A DNA stretch of 64,000 bases from JACPPO01 sp965262505 (GTDB lineage: Bacteria > Acidobacteriota > Vicinamibacteria > Vicinamibacterales > UBA2999), in assembly GCA_965262505.1 (NCBI GenBank), contig CBDHFM010000030.1, positions 2,604,001-2,668,000 on the forward strand. Reading direction: 5' to 3'. This document shows, piece after piece, positions 1 through 8,416 of the stretch (position 1 is the first letter of the stretch; every line of letters begins with the position of its first letter). The position numbers and the translations under genes were made by a program. The notes beneath the pieces are model-generated. The model saw nothing but the letters and a program-made list of their open reading frames with translations. It did not search any database and was not told the origin of the DNA.

Positions 1-2
1 CG

Positions 3-422
3 GTCGTGACGAGTGCGGGTGCGCTGGTCGACGGGCTCAAGACATTGAACGCGCGGAAGATCGTGATGGTGGCGCCGTATCTCAAGCCGTTGACACAGAT
101 CGTCTTGGAGTACATCGAGGCCGAAGGGATCGAAGTTGTCGACGCGATCGCGCTGGAGATTCCGGACAACGTGGAAGTGGGCCGCCGCGATCCCATGGCG
201 TTGGTCGAGATCTACAGGCGTCTGAAGCTCGACGGTGCCGACGCGGTCGTCCTCTCCTCCTGCGTGCAGATGCCGTCGCTGGCCGCGATTCCCGTCGTGG
301 AGCAGGAGTGCGGGCTGCCGGTCGTGTCCGCCGCGGTCTGTACGACCTACCAGATACTGAGGAAGCTCGGCCTTGCGACACAGGTCCCCGGCGCGGGCGC
401 CCTGCTCTCGGGGGCCCGCTGA
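3..422 (+). CDS. Asp/Glu racemase-family protein (maleate isomerase / arylmalonate decarboxylase type), C-terminal part
   Basis: The reading frame is open from the left edge of the window, so this is the C-terminal half (about 139 codons) of a protein normally near 240-250 residues. It shows the second catalytic-cysteine region of the family, SSCVQMPSL, then GLPVVSAAVCTTYQILRKLGL. In this superfamily two cysteines act as acid/base on a carbon alpha to a carboxylate; the first cysteine would lie outside the window. The true substrate (maleate, hydantoin or arylmalonate) cannot be told from this part. A GTG at position 6 could serve as a start, but the homology implies an upstream start. folE follows 23 bases later on the same strand. 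Confidence 0.75.
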   Translation, partial: VVTSAGALVDGLKTLNARKIVMVAPYLKPLTQIVLEYIEAEGIEVVDAIALEIPDNVEVGRRDPMALVEIYRRLKLDGADAVVLSSCVQMPSLAAIPVVEQECGLPVVSAAVCTTYQILRKLGLATQVPGAGALLSGAR

Positions 423-445
423 ACCCCGCCATGTAGAATACGTAC

Positions 446-1045
446 GTGGAGGATCTGATCAGACAGCTGCTCGCGGAACTGGGAGAGAATCCCAGCCGCG
501 AGGGTCTCGTCCGCACGCCTGAGCGCGTCGAGAAGGCGCTCAAGTTCATGACGGGCGGCTACGACGCCGACATCGATGGCATCCTGAACGGCGCGCTGTT
601 CACGGTCGACTACAGCGAGATGGTGGTGGTCAGGGACATCGACTTCTACAGTCTCTGCGAGCACCACCTGCTGCCGTTCTTCGGTAAATGCCACGTGGCC
701 TACATCCCGCGACGCCACGTCGTCGGCCTGAGCAAGATTCCGCGGCTGGTCGATGCGTTTGCGCGCCGGCTCCAGATTCAGGAGCGGATGACCAACCAGA
801 TCGCCCAGACCATTCTCGACCAGGTCAACCCGCTTGGCGTGGCGGTCGTCTGCGAAGGCATGCATCTGTGCATGTCGATGCGCGGCGTGGAGAAACAGAA
901 CTCGTGCGCCGTGACGAGCGCCATGCTCGGTGTGTTTCGAGAGAACGCGAGGACCCGCATGGAGTTCCTGGAGCTGATTAAGCACCGTGGCGGTTCGCCT
1001 TCGGACGTGCCGGTCGAGGCCGGCCTGACCTGCGTGAACGATTGA
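446..1045 (+). CDS. folE: GTP cyclohydrolase I
   Basis: Converts GTP to 7,8-dihydroneopterin triphosphate, the first step of folate/pterin synthesis, as a cytosolic zinc-dependent toroidal oligomer. The 199-residue length is normal. Zinc-ligand motifs are present: FYSLCEHHLLPF (Cys and His) and GMHLCMSMRGV (second Cys). HVAYIPRRHVVGLSK is the conserved GTP-binding strand, and the start region NPSREGLVRTPERV is typical. The start is GTG at 446, set by where homology begins. The C-terminus runs about 15 residues past the usual end (RGGSPSDVPVEAG). The next gene starts inside or just after its stop, suggesting co-transcription. Confidence 0.97.
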   Translation: MEDLIRQLLAELGENPSREGLVRTPERVEKALKFMTGGYDADIDGILNGALFTVDYSEMVVVRDIDFYSLCEHHLLPFFGKCHVAYIPRRHVVGLSKIPRLVDAFARRLQIQERMTNQIAQTILDQVNPLGVAVVCEGMHLCMSMRGVEKQNSCAVTSAMLGVFRENARTRMEFLELIKHRGGSPSDVPVEAGLTCVND

Positions 1046-1047
1046 CC

Positions 1048-1683
1048 ATGCGCACGCGACTATCACGCCCACGGGCTGGGCTGTTGTGGATCGGGCTGTG
1101 GATCGGGTTGTGGATCGGACTGTGGGGTCCGGCGCAGACGGAAGCCCAGAGTGCGAGGACCGAACCGGCGATGGTCGACTGTCCGTGGCTGCTCGGGGAC
1201 GGCGTGCAGACTCCGCGTTCGTTCTGTGACGTGCTCACGGGTCGTGATGCCGCGGAAGGCGTCACTATCGAGCTGCCGCCGCACACAGGTGACGTGACGC
1301 TGACGTTCGATCTGCACAACCGGCACACGTATTCCGATGAACTGATCAAGACCAATCGCGCCTATCGGCACTACACCGCGACGATCGGTGTCCTGACGGC
1401 GGACAACACGCTCCTGACCCGAGCCGTGGTGCAGAACGAGTTCCGGACCGCCGCCGACCTCGTGGACGTCGTGTCCGGGGGGGCTGGGCCTGGCGGCGTG
1501 AAGGCGGTCGCTCCAACCGGCACCGAATCGATTACCGTCACCATTCCCGCGGCCGAGAAGACCGTCAGCATTCTCGGCGAGAAGCTTGCGGTCATCCGCA
1601 TCGATGGCACGGATAACTTCACCGCGCCGGGACGCCCGATCGCCATCATCAGCAACGTGATGCTGCGGTACCGCCCCCGGTAG
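1048..1683 (+). CDS. secreted protein of unknown function
   Basis: A 211-residue protein starting at ATG 1048, overlapping or abutting the folE stop (a TTG at 1042 is a possible alternative). The N-terminus is a signal peptide whose hydrophobic core is a perfect triplication of the four residues WIGL, followed by AQTEAQ as probable signal-peptidase site. The mature part is beta-rich (VTIELPPHTGDVTLTFDLHN) and carries two cysteines near the start (DCPW, SFCDV). No enzymatic motif is recognised. Its position directly after folE probably reflects co-transcription rather than shared function. Confidence 0.7.
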   Translation: MRTRLSRPRAGLLWIGLWIGLWIGLWGPAQTEAQSARTEPAMVDCPWLLGDGVQTPRSFCDVLTGRDAAEGVTIELPPHTGDVTLTFDLHNRHTYSDELIKTNRAYRHYTATIGVLTADNTLLTRAVVQNEFRTAADLVDVVSGGAGPGGVKAVAPTGTESITVTIPAAEKTVSILGEKLAVIRIDGTDNFTAPGRPIAIISNVMLRYRPR

Positions 1684-1747
1684 CTAAAGCCGTTTTCGGG
1701 TTGATGTCGCGGCAGGCCGGCGGCGCCGAGCACGAATGGGGCTGTCC

Positions 1748-1793
1748 GCGGTCAGGACCCGCCTGGAGGTTGTGAAACCGGTTCTAGTACTAC
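1748..1793 (+). promoter_or_regulatory. relic copy of the kinase promoter
   Basis: This stretch matches the region just upstream of the kinase gene at 3604: both contain GTCCGCGGTCA, then a GAGGTT-N-TGAAACCG block and a TCTA at the -10 position. Here it is followed about 90 bases later by the left end of IS30, and a kinase glycine-loop fragment lies beyond the right end of IS30. It is therefore read as the promoter of a second, destroyed kinase gene. The rest of 1684-1884 holds nothing recognisable. Confidence 0.45.
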
Positions 1794-1884
1794 TTTGTCA
1801 GATCGGCAACCGGGCATGAGGCGTGGCAGGTAGTGGTCAACCAGGGGTCCGGCCGCCTCCCTTCGGTCTACACTTGCCTGCCGA

Positions 1885-3082
1885 TTCAACCGGTCGATGC
1901 AACGGTTTCCGCAAGTACTTCTGCCGGGGTCCGATAGTCGAGCGTCTTCCGCGGTCGGGTGTTGAGCTCGCGCGCGATCGCATCAAGCTGGACTTGTGTA
2001 TAGCCCGAGAGGGGTGTCCCCTTCGGAAAGTATTGTTGCAGCAGGCCGTTGGTATTCTCGTTGGTCCCCCGTTGCCACGGACTATACGGATCACAGAAAT
2101 AGACCTGCACGCCTGTCGCGATCGAGAACGCGTGATGGGCCGCAAGTTCCAAGCCGCGATCCCACGTGAGCGTGGCCATGAGGCCCTCGGGCAACCGCTG
2201 GACCTGCTGCGTGAGCGCCTGCACTACCGTCTGCGTCTCGCGCCCGGTGATCCGGACGAGGCACACGTAGCGCGAGCGCCGCTCGACCAGCGTCGCCACC
2301 GAGGACCGCCGCGCCCCCACCAACAGGTCCCCTTCCCAGTGACCCGGGACCGCGCGATCCTCCACCGTCGCCGGGCGCTCGCGAATCGAGACGGCGCCCA
2401 CGATATAGCCCCCCGTCTGGGTCCCCCGCGTCCGCGGGCGCCGCACCGTGCGCCGACGCCGCAACTGCGCCTGCAACACCCGTTTGAGCACCCCGCGACT
2501 TTGCACAAACAGGCTGCGATAGATCGTTTCGTGCGAGACGCACATGCTCGGATCGTCAGCATACGCCCGGCGCAGCCAGCCGGCGATCTGCTGGGGCGAC
2601 CACTTGTGCGCAAGCTGCGCCGCCACCACATCCCGGAGGGCGGGGTGCGTCGCCAACCGACACCGCTTGGGGCGCCGGCCGCGGGCCCACGCCTGGTCGT
2701 CGGCCATCGTGGCCCGATACCGGCGCCGCCCGCCGTGGCGCCGCACTTCCCGACTCACCGTCGAGGCGGCTCGGCCCACTCCGCGACTGATCTGCCGCAG
2801 GGACGCGCCGCAGGCCAAGCCCCGGGAAATCGCCTCGCGCTCGGTCAGCGTCAGCGCCTGCCGCGCCCGCTGGCGCCCCGGCGGCGGGATGCCCCCCGTC
2901 CGGACGACTTCATACCGCACTACCTTCCCCGCGCGGCTCAGCGCACGGCCGATGGCCTTCAACGTTTCGCCCCGCCGCCAGCGGCGCCACACCTCCGTCT
3001 TCTCGGCGGCCGTCAGCCGCGGCCCTCGTCGTCGCACCATGACACCTCCCATTTCGAGTGCATGTTGCATCGACCGGTTGAA
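1885..3082 (-). mobile_element. IS30-family insertion sequence, apparently intact
   Basis: A perfect 19-bp terminal inverted repeat flanks one transposase gene: TTCAACCGGTCGATGCAAC at 1885-1903 and its reverse complement at 3064-3082. The transposase stop codon lies inside the left repeat, so the element is very compact. IS30 elements transpose through a circular or tandem-dimer intermediate and usually make 2-3 bp target duplications; none can be named with confidence here. The element lies between a relic kinase promoter and a relic kinase glycine loop. Confidence 0.9.
1886..3040 (-). CDS. IS30-family transposase
   Basis: A 384-residue DDE transposase, complete by length. The start ATG at 3040 is preceded on the minus strand by a strong GGAGGTG Shine-Dalgarno; the frame is open further upstream but that part is not homologous. 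N-terminal helix-turn-helix region: MVRRRGPRLTAAEKTEVWR, then LTEREAISRGLACGASLRQI. Catalytic motifs: GHWEGDLLVG (first Asp), LTWDRGLELAAHH (second Asp) and FCDPYSPWQRG followed by NENTNGLLQQY (Glu). No lesion is seen, so the element could be active. Confidence 0.93.
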   Translation of the reverse strand: MVRRRGPRLTAAEKTEVWRRWRRGETLKAIGRALSRAGKVVRYEVVRTGGIPPPGRQRARQALTLTEREAISRGLACGASLRQISRGVGRAASTVSREVRRHGGRRRYRATMADDQAWARGRRPKRCRLATHPALRDVVAAQLAHKWSPQQIAGWLRRAYADDPSMCVSHETIYRSLFVQSRGVLKRVLQAQLRRRRTVRRPRTRGTQTGGYIVGAVSIRERPATVEDRAVPGHWEGDLLVGARRSSVATLVERRSRYVCLVRITGRETQTVVQALTQQVQRLPEGLMATLTWDRGLELAAHHAFSIATGVQVYFCDPYSPWQRGTNENTNGLLQQYFPKGTPLSGYTQVQLDAIARELNTRPRKTLDYRTPAEVLAETVASTG

Positions 3083-3088
3083 CGCACC

Positions 3089-3160
3089 GGCGAGGTGTAC
3101 CGCGCCACTGATACGACACTCACGCAGCGAGCGTTTAATTTCCCGTGGGGACGCTCTTAA
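3089..3160 (+). pseudogene. remnant of a Ser/Thr kinase glycine loop
   Basis: Immediately right of IS30 the plus strand encodes GEVYRATDTTL. This matches GEVYRATDTKL of the kinase at 3604, also at nucleotide level (GAGGTGTA-CGBGCCACTGA-ACG). The frame ends at a TAA at 3158. With the promoter relic left of IS30 it indicates that a second kinase gene was destroyed before or by the IS30 insertion. Confidence 0.55.
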
Positions 3161-3172
3161 GGAGGAGATGAG

Positions 3173-3460
3173 ATGGCAGTAGCAGTCGAGATGAGCTTCA
3201 AGGGCGCAACGCTTGCCCAGTACGAGCAGGTCATCAAGAAGATGAGCTTCAGCCACGGAGGCAAGGGGCCACCGGGCTTGCTGTTCCACTGGGCGGTTGC
3301 GACCAGCGGCGGGTTCCGTGTCGTCGATGTCTGGAAGACCAAGGAGCAGTACGAGCGGTTCGCCAAGGAACAGATCGGCCCGTACTCGGCGGAAGCAGGG
3401 ATGCCTGGGCCGCCAGAGGTCACCTACACCGAAACTCACAACTACCTCACGGCCGGGTAA
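3173..3460 (+). CDS. small dimeric alpha-beta barrel protein (ABM-like)
   Basis: A 95-residue protein with a very strong ribosome-binding site (AAGGAGGAGATGAG) directly before ATG 3173. The pattern of short strands and two helices (MAVAVEMSF, LAQYEQVIKKM, FRVVDVWKTKEQYERFAKEQIGPY) is that of the antibiotic-biosynthesis-monooxygenase / stress-responsive alpha-beta barrel fold. Proteins of this size in the group act as dimers, and many lack a known substrate. It stands between the kinase relic and the large kinase gene, apparently as its own transcription unit. The function is not assignable. Confidence 0.75.
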   Translation: MAVAVEMSFKGATLAQYEQVIKKMSFSHGGKGPPGLLFHWAVATSGGFRVVDVWKTKEQYERFAKEQIGPYSAEAGMPGPPEVTYTETHNYLTAG

Positions 3461-3481
3461 CGTCACGGTCTCTGGCCTCTA

Positions 3482-3532
3482 GTCTCTGGGCTTTGGGCAG
3501 AGCTTATGGCCTAGAGCCTAGAGCCCAAAGAC
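3482..3532 (+). terminator. imperfect hairpin, possible terminator of the ABM-like gene
   Basis: A 17-bp imperfect stem: arm GTCTCTGGGCTTTGGGC (3482-3498) pairs with 3516-3532 with three mismatches across an approximately 17-base loop. It lies 20 bases after the stop at 3460. There is no U-tract, so intrinsic termination is uncertain. Confidence 0.3.
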
Positions 3533-3548
3533 ACTACGCGGCCCCGTC

Positions 3549-3589
3549 CGCGGTCACCCGCGACGAGGTTCTGAAACCGCCTCTATAAT
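3549..3589 (+). promoter_or_regulatory. promoter of the kinase/propeller gene
   Basis: TATAAT at 3584-3589 lies 14 bases upstream of the ATG at 3604, so the predicted transcript has a leader of only about 8 bases and no Shine-Dalgarno. Upstream sits a small inverted repeat GGTT-CTG-AAACC. The block recurs at 1748-1793, which supports a functional element. A conventional -35 box is not evident. Confidence 0.5.
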
Positions 3590-3603
3590 CAGGCCCAACT
3601 CCG

Positions 3604-6288
3604 ATGGCCCTAGCGTCCGGCACCCGCCTCGGCCCGTATGCGATCACCGCCCAGATCGGCGAGGGCGGCATGGGGGAGGTGTATCGGGCCACTGACACGA
3701 AGCTGAAGCGCGACGTGGCGGTGAAGGTGCTGCCGTCGCACGTCGCCGCTGACCCTGAACGTCTGGCTCGTTTCCAACGCGAAGCCGAAGTCCTCGCGTC
3801 ACTCAATCATCCGAACATCGCGGCCATCTACGGCCTGGAAGAGGCCGACCAGACCAAGGCCCTCGTCATGGAGCTGGTCGAGGGGCCGACGCTGGCCGAC
3901 CGCATCGCGCAGGGTGCGATCCCGGTGGACGAGGCGCTGCCCATCGCCAAGCAGATTGCCGAGGCCCTCGAAGCCGCCCACGAACAAGGCATCATCCACC
4001 GCGATCTGAAGCCCGCGAACATCAAGCTGCGCCCGGACGGGGTCGTGAAGGTGTTGGACTTCGGGTTGGCGAAGGCGTTGGAGCCGACGGGCGCGATGTC
4101 GCCGGGGATGTCACAAGCACCGACGATCACGACACCGGCCATGACGCAGGCGGGAATGATCCTCGGCACGGCGGCCTACATGTCGCCTGAGCAGGCACGT
4201 GGCAAGCCTGTTGATAGGCGCGCGGACATCTGGGCGTTCGGTGCCGTGTTGTTTGAGATGTTGTCGGGCCGTCGCGCGTTCGAGGACGAGGACGTGTCGA
4301 TGACGCTCTCGAAGGTCTTGCAGCGAGAGCCGGACTTCGACGTGCTTCCCGCCGTGGTTCCCAGCCATGTGCGCCAGACGTTGCGTCTGTGCCTGCGGAA
4401 GCCTCTGAAAGAACGAGTGCCCGACATCGGTGCAGTGCGCCTGGCGCTGGAGGGCGCGTTCGAGACGGGCGGGTCGCAGGCGACGGAATCGGTCGCAATG
4501 ACTCAGCCTGCCGTGTGGCGGCGCCCGGTTCCCGTGGCACTGCTGACGGCCATGGTCATCGGCCTCGCCATGTGGGCGCTGATGCGGCCAGCGCAAGAGC
4601 CGCCTGTGCCCGTTACGCGCTTCCCGATTCCACTGGCCGCAGGGGACGCGTTCTTTAACGCCGTCCGTGTCCTGGCCCTGTCGCCGACCGGGACACATGT
4701 CGCCTATACCGTCCTCACCGGCCTCGTGCTCCGCCCGTTGGATCAATTGGAGACCCAGCCGATCCCCGGCACTCTCGGCGCAGTAGACCCCTTCTTCTCC
4801 CCCGACGGCCAGCAGATCGGGTTCTGGGCGGATGGCCAGCTCAAGCGAGTGTCGGTGAGCGGCGGGGCGCCGGTCGCGGTGGCCGAGGCCGCTACGACGT
4901 GGGGCGCCAGTTGGGGCGCGGACGACATGATCCTCTACGGCCAGGGAGAAGAGGGGATTTGGCGCGTGCCCGGCACGGGGGGCGCCCCCGAACGGGTGAT
5001 TCCCGTCGAGGACGGGGAATTTGCGCACGGCCCGCAGCTGCTGCCGGGTGGGGAGTGGGTGCTCTTTACGTGGCGACCCGCCGGGGTGACATCGTGGGAC
5101 CAGGCCCAGATTGTCGTGCAGTCACTGGCGACCAACGAGCGCGTCGTGCTGATCGACGGCGGGCGTGACGCCCGCTATCTCCCCACGGGGCATCTGGTGT
5201 ACGGGCTGAACAACGTGCTGCTGGCGGTGCCGTTCGATCCAGAGACACGTCAAGTCAGGGGTGGCGCGGTGCCACTGGTCGAAGATGTGGCGGGTATAGC
5301 TGTCGCGTCGGCGGGCGTCATGCAGTTCAGCGTCGCGGCCAGCGGCTCGCTGGTGTATGTGTCGGGCGCCCTCAGCCTTGGCGGCGCCGGTGCTCAGCGG
5401 ACACTCGTCTGGGTGGACCGCCAGGGGCAGGAAGAGCCGTTGGGTGCGCCCGCGCGGGCCTATAACTATCCGCGTCTCTCGCCGGATGGCACGCGCGTCG
5501 CGCTGGACCTGTGGGACCAGGAGGACGACATCTGGATCTGGGACTTGCGGCGCGAGACGTTGACCCGGCTCACCTTCGAACCCGGTTTCAATCGATTCCC
5601 CGTCTGGGCGCGGGACAGCACACGGGTCGTGTTCAGCTCCGGCGCGCCGCTCAACTTGCATTGGAAAGCGGCTGATGGCACCGCGGCGGTCGAGCGCCTG
5701 ACGGAGAGCGCCAGTAATCAGTTTGGCCATTCGTTCTCCCCTGACGGGGAGTCGCTGGTGATCAGTGAGACGGAGGGCGGAACCGGGCAGGACGTGCGCG
5801 TGCTGTCGAGGGCCGGGGACCGCGGCGTCGAAACGCTGGCGGCCACCCAGTTTGAGGAATGGAATGGGGAGCTCTCCCCCGACGGCCGCTGGCTGGCCTA
5901 CCAGTCCGACCAGTCCGGCCGGTATGAAGTCTACGTCCGGCCGTTTCCCAATGTGGACGGTGGACAGTGGTAGATCTCGACCAGCGGCGGCACGAAACCG
6001 CTCTGGGCGTCCGACGGAAGCGAGTTGTTCTATCGTCGCCAAGGGGACGGCAGCGTGACCGTGCCGGTGCAGATGGAGCCGAGCTTCACGCCCGGGACTC
6101 CAGCGGTGGTATTCGAGGGCAACGACTATCCTTCGGTGGGAGCCGGTCGAGACTACGACGTGTCGGCTGACGGTCAGCGGTTCCTGATGCTCAAAGCAGC
6201 CGGAGGCGCCGAGGACGCGGACCAAGCGCAGATCATCGTCGTCCAGAACTGGTTCGAGGAACTGCGGCGGCTGGTGCCGACGGACTGA
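3604..6288 (+). pseudogene. Ser/Thr protein kinase with C-terminal TolB/WD40-like propeller, interrupted by one amber codon
   Basis: An 894-codon membrane kinase of the acidobacterial Pkn type. Kinase domain about residues 10-275: GEGGMGEVYRATD glycine loop, VAVKVL lysine, IIHRDLKPANIKL catalytic loop, VLDFGLAKAL Mg motif, YMSPEQARGK. A membrane segment follows at about 305-325 (VALLTAMVIGLAMWALM), then six-odd TolB/PD40 repeats (FSPDGQQIGFWADG, RLSPDGTRVALDLW and others). A TAG at 5971-5973 interrupts the frame after NVDGGQW. The same frame then continues with ISTSGGTKPLWASDGSELFY to a TGA at 6286-6288. Relatives have Gln at this position (W-Q-V/I-S-T), so CAG to TAG is the likely change. 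The truncated 789-residue product could keep kinase activity. Confidence 0.85.
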
Positions 6289-6676
6289 GCGACAACACGT
6301 CCGTTTCGGGCTCGTTCGCGGCCGATAGGTCCTGACTAGTCGCGAAGTGTTTAGCTATCCGCCAGGAGGGGCCGCCGGGGGCGGCCGGAGCTGGGATTCC
6401 TAAACGCTAGGCCGTCACTCAGGAGTGATCGCGCCTCCGCGACCCTAACCGCTATACTTCCAGCGATTACGCACGCTGCAGCGACGGAAGCGGGAGAATT
6501 TACAGACGTCGCATCACGCGGCCATTCGCTCATAAGTCTCTCTTAGCAAAAGCCCAGAACGGTCTCATTGGGTCTTCTGTGCGAGGAAAGGGGTCGGTGT
6601 ATTTCGTGTATGGTGTATCTAGGGTGCTGATCCGGGCGGCCAAATGGAACCCAGGTAGATCAGCTGGACAGGAGCA
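6289..6676. other. intergenic region without a recognised gene
   Basis: About 390 bases between the kinase and the next secreted-protein gene. It contains a 7-bp GC hairpin (GGCCGCC-GGG-GGCGGCC near 6370) without a U-tract and a GGAGCA just before ATG 6677. No promoter stands out. Confidence 0.4.
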
Positions 6677-7819
6677 ATGGAGGGTTTCAGGATGCGTACA
6701 CGAGTTCTGGTCCCGTGGAGTGCTGTACCCCTCGTGATAGTGGCCCTATTGTGGGCGCCGGTCCTTGTCGCCGGTCAGGCCCCGTCCCGAGAAGAGATTC
6801 GAGAGGCGGCGCGCCGGACTTCGCCGATCTCAGAAGAGGAGGCTGCAAAGGTTTGGGAAGCGGAGTACGCCGAGGCCATGGCGAGGGTGGCCAAGCGGGT
6901 GTACGACCCGGCCAAACCCGTCGCCGCCAGCCCGCCACGAACGCCGTGGGGCGATCCAGACTTGCGCGGGTACTACATCACCGCCACTTACACGCCCCTG
7001 CAGCGCCCCGAGGGGATTGCCAAGCCGCTCTATACGGTGGAGGAAGCCATCGGCGCGTTCCGCTCAGCGGCCGACGCCGACGTGAGCGCTGACCCGGCCG
7101 TTGTTCACTACGACTGGAAGGAGTTCGGGATGGAGGCGTGGCAAAGCCCGGTTCGACCGAACTTGCGCACGGGACTGATTGTCGATCCGCCGGATGGACG
7201 GGTACCGCCCATGACGGCGGAAGCACAAAAGCGACAGGCCGATGCGATCGCCCTGGCCAAACAGCGCAATCACGAAACCGGTGTCCAGATCTTTCGGAGT
7301 ACGTATACGCGTTGCCTCGTAGGACTCGGCGCCACGCCACTTATCCGTGGCGGTAACCCTGGATCCACGGAAGCGACGGCAGCGGGTGTGAGCACGGAGA
7401 TCCAGCTCTTCCAGAGTCCGGGATACGTGACCATCGTTCATCAGTCGAACAACGACGTCCGCATCATTCCTTTGAGCGCGACGTCGCATCTCCCGCCGCA
7501 CATCCGTCACTGGGATGGGGACTCGCTTGGCCACTGGGAGGGCAACACGCTCGTCGTGGAGACCATCAATTTCAACGACAAGACTCCCGCCACCGGCTTC
7601 CAGGGATCGACCGACGCCTTGCAGCTCGTCGAACGCTTCTCGGTCATCGACGAGAACACGCTGCGCTACGAATACACGATGACGGATCCGAAGACGTGGG
7701 CAAGATCCTGGTCGGTCGAGGCTCCTGTGCGTCTCGAATTCCCAATTCTCTCGCTGAATCCAGGATTGAGGCAACGTTGCGTGGCGCCTGACGTCTGGCC
7801 TACGCTGTCTCGCGCATGA
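6677..7819 (+). CDS. secreted acidobacterial protein, C-terminus replaced by IS-derived sequence
   Basis: A 380-residue exported protein. It starts at ATG 6677, or at 6692 (GGAGG nine bases upstream), which gives a cleaner signal peptide ending LLWAPVLVAGQA. The body belongs to a large uncharacterised secreted family of acidobacteria: TPWGDPDLRGYY, HIRHWDGDSLGHWEGNTLVV, then LVERFSVIDENTLRYEYTMTDP. In that family the chain normally ends in a cysteine-containing YE-YACHEGNYG region. Here the match stops after WSVEAPVRLE, and the last 28 or so residues read into the adjoining transposase remnant. It is probably a truncated, possibly non-functional copy. Confidence 0.7.
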   Translation: MEGFRMRTRVLVPWSAVPLVIVALLWAPVLVAGQAPSREEIREAARRTSPISEEEAAKVWEAEYAEAMARVAKRVYDPAKPVAASPPRTPWGDPDLRGYYITATYTPLQRPEGIAKPLYTVEEAIGAFRSAADADVSADPAVVHYDWKEFGMEAWQSPVRPNLRTGLIVDPPDGRVPPMTAEAQKRQADAIALAKQRNHETGVQIFRSTYTRCLVGLGATPLIRGGNPGSTEATAAGVSTEIQLFQSPGYVTIVHQSNNDVRIIPLSATSHLPPHIRHWDGDSLGHWEGNTLVVETINFNDKTPATGFQGSTDALQLVERFSVIDENTLRYEYTMTDPKTWARSWSVEAPVRLEFPILSLNPGLRQRCVAPDVWPTLSRA

Positions 7820-8323
7820 AGGACCTCCTGCTGGCGGAAGCTCCACCTTGGCGTTGATCAGTCCGGCGTGATCCGTGTCCACACGCTGACCGAGGCAACG
7901 GATGATGATGCGACCACCGCCCTCGATCTGCTCAACGCGGTCGATGGCCATCTCGTGCGCGTCACCGCTGACGCCGCCTATGACACGGTCGCCGTTTACG
8001 AAACGGCAGGGGCGCGGGGTGCGACGGTCGTCATCCCACCGGCCAGGACGGCGAACGTCTCTGGGCACGGCCCGCGGTCGCCCGCGCGGGATCGAACGAT
8101 CACGTTGGTGAAGCAGCTCGGCCGGCGCCAGTGGAAGAAGGCGTCAGGGTACCATCGTCAGGGCCGGGTGGAGAACACGTTCTTCCGATACAAGTCCATC
8201 ATCGGAGATGGCCTTCGCGCCCGGAGTCCAGCCGGGCAGGGGAGTGAGGTCGTCCTTGGCTGTGAGATCCTCAATCGGATGACCGCCCTCGGCCGACCAG
8301 TGTCATACCGCATCGGCAGGTGA
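7820..8323 (+). pseudogene. IS5-family transposase, C-terminal remnant
   Basis: The frame reads WRKLHLGVDQSGVIRVH, LTEATDDDATTALDLLNAV, then VTADAAYDTVAVYE (a DDE Asp region) and RQGRVENTFFRYKSIIGDGL (Glu region), ending NRMTALGRPVSYRIGR. This is the second half of an IS5/IS112-like DDE_Tnp_1 transposase. The N-terminal half and its first Asp are absent, and the frame is joined to the tail of the secreted protein upstream through a TGA at 7817. No intact terminal repeats are seen, so this is an old, immobile insertion. Confidence 0.8.
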
Positions 8324-8416
8324 GGATCCTGTCGGTGGGCATCGTGCGGGCCAGTGACGATTCGTGCAACAACGCCCATTGCCCCCCAGACCCCGCCATC
8401 GATAGGAGCACGACAC

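Noticed and set aside
1684..1710. TAAAGCCGTTTTCGGG after the 1048 gene as another IS630 end
   Set aside because: Only partial match to TAAAGCGCTTTTCA and no further homology on either side; too weak to call.
1823..3160. Long plus-strand frame (445 codons) over the IS30 element
   Set aside because: It is antisense to an intact transposase, Arg/Pro-rich and without homology. Only its last 24 codons, beyond IS30, match a kinase loop.
5971..5973. Amber codon as evidence of stop-codon reassignment
   Set aside because: Several intact genes in the window end in TAG, so TAG is a working stop codon here.
6365..6390. GC-rich hairpin after the kinase as an intrinsic terminator
   Set aside because: Seven-base stem without a following U-tract and about 80 bases from the stop codon.
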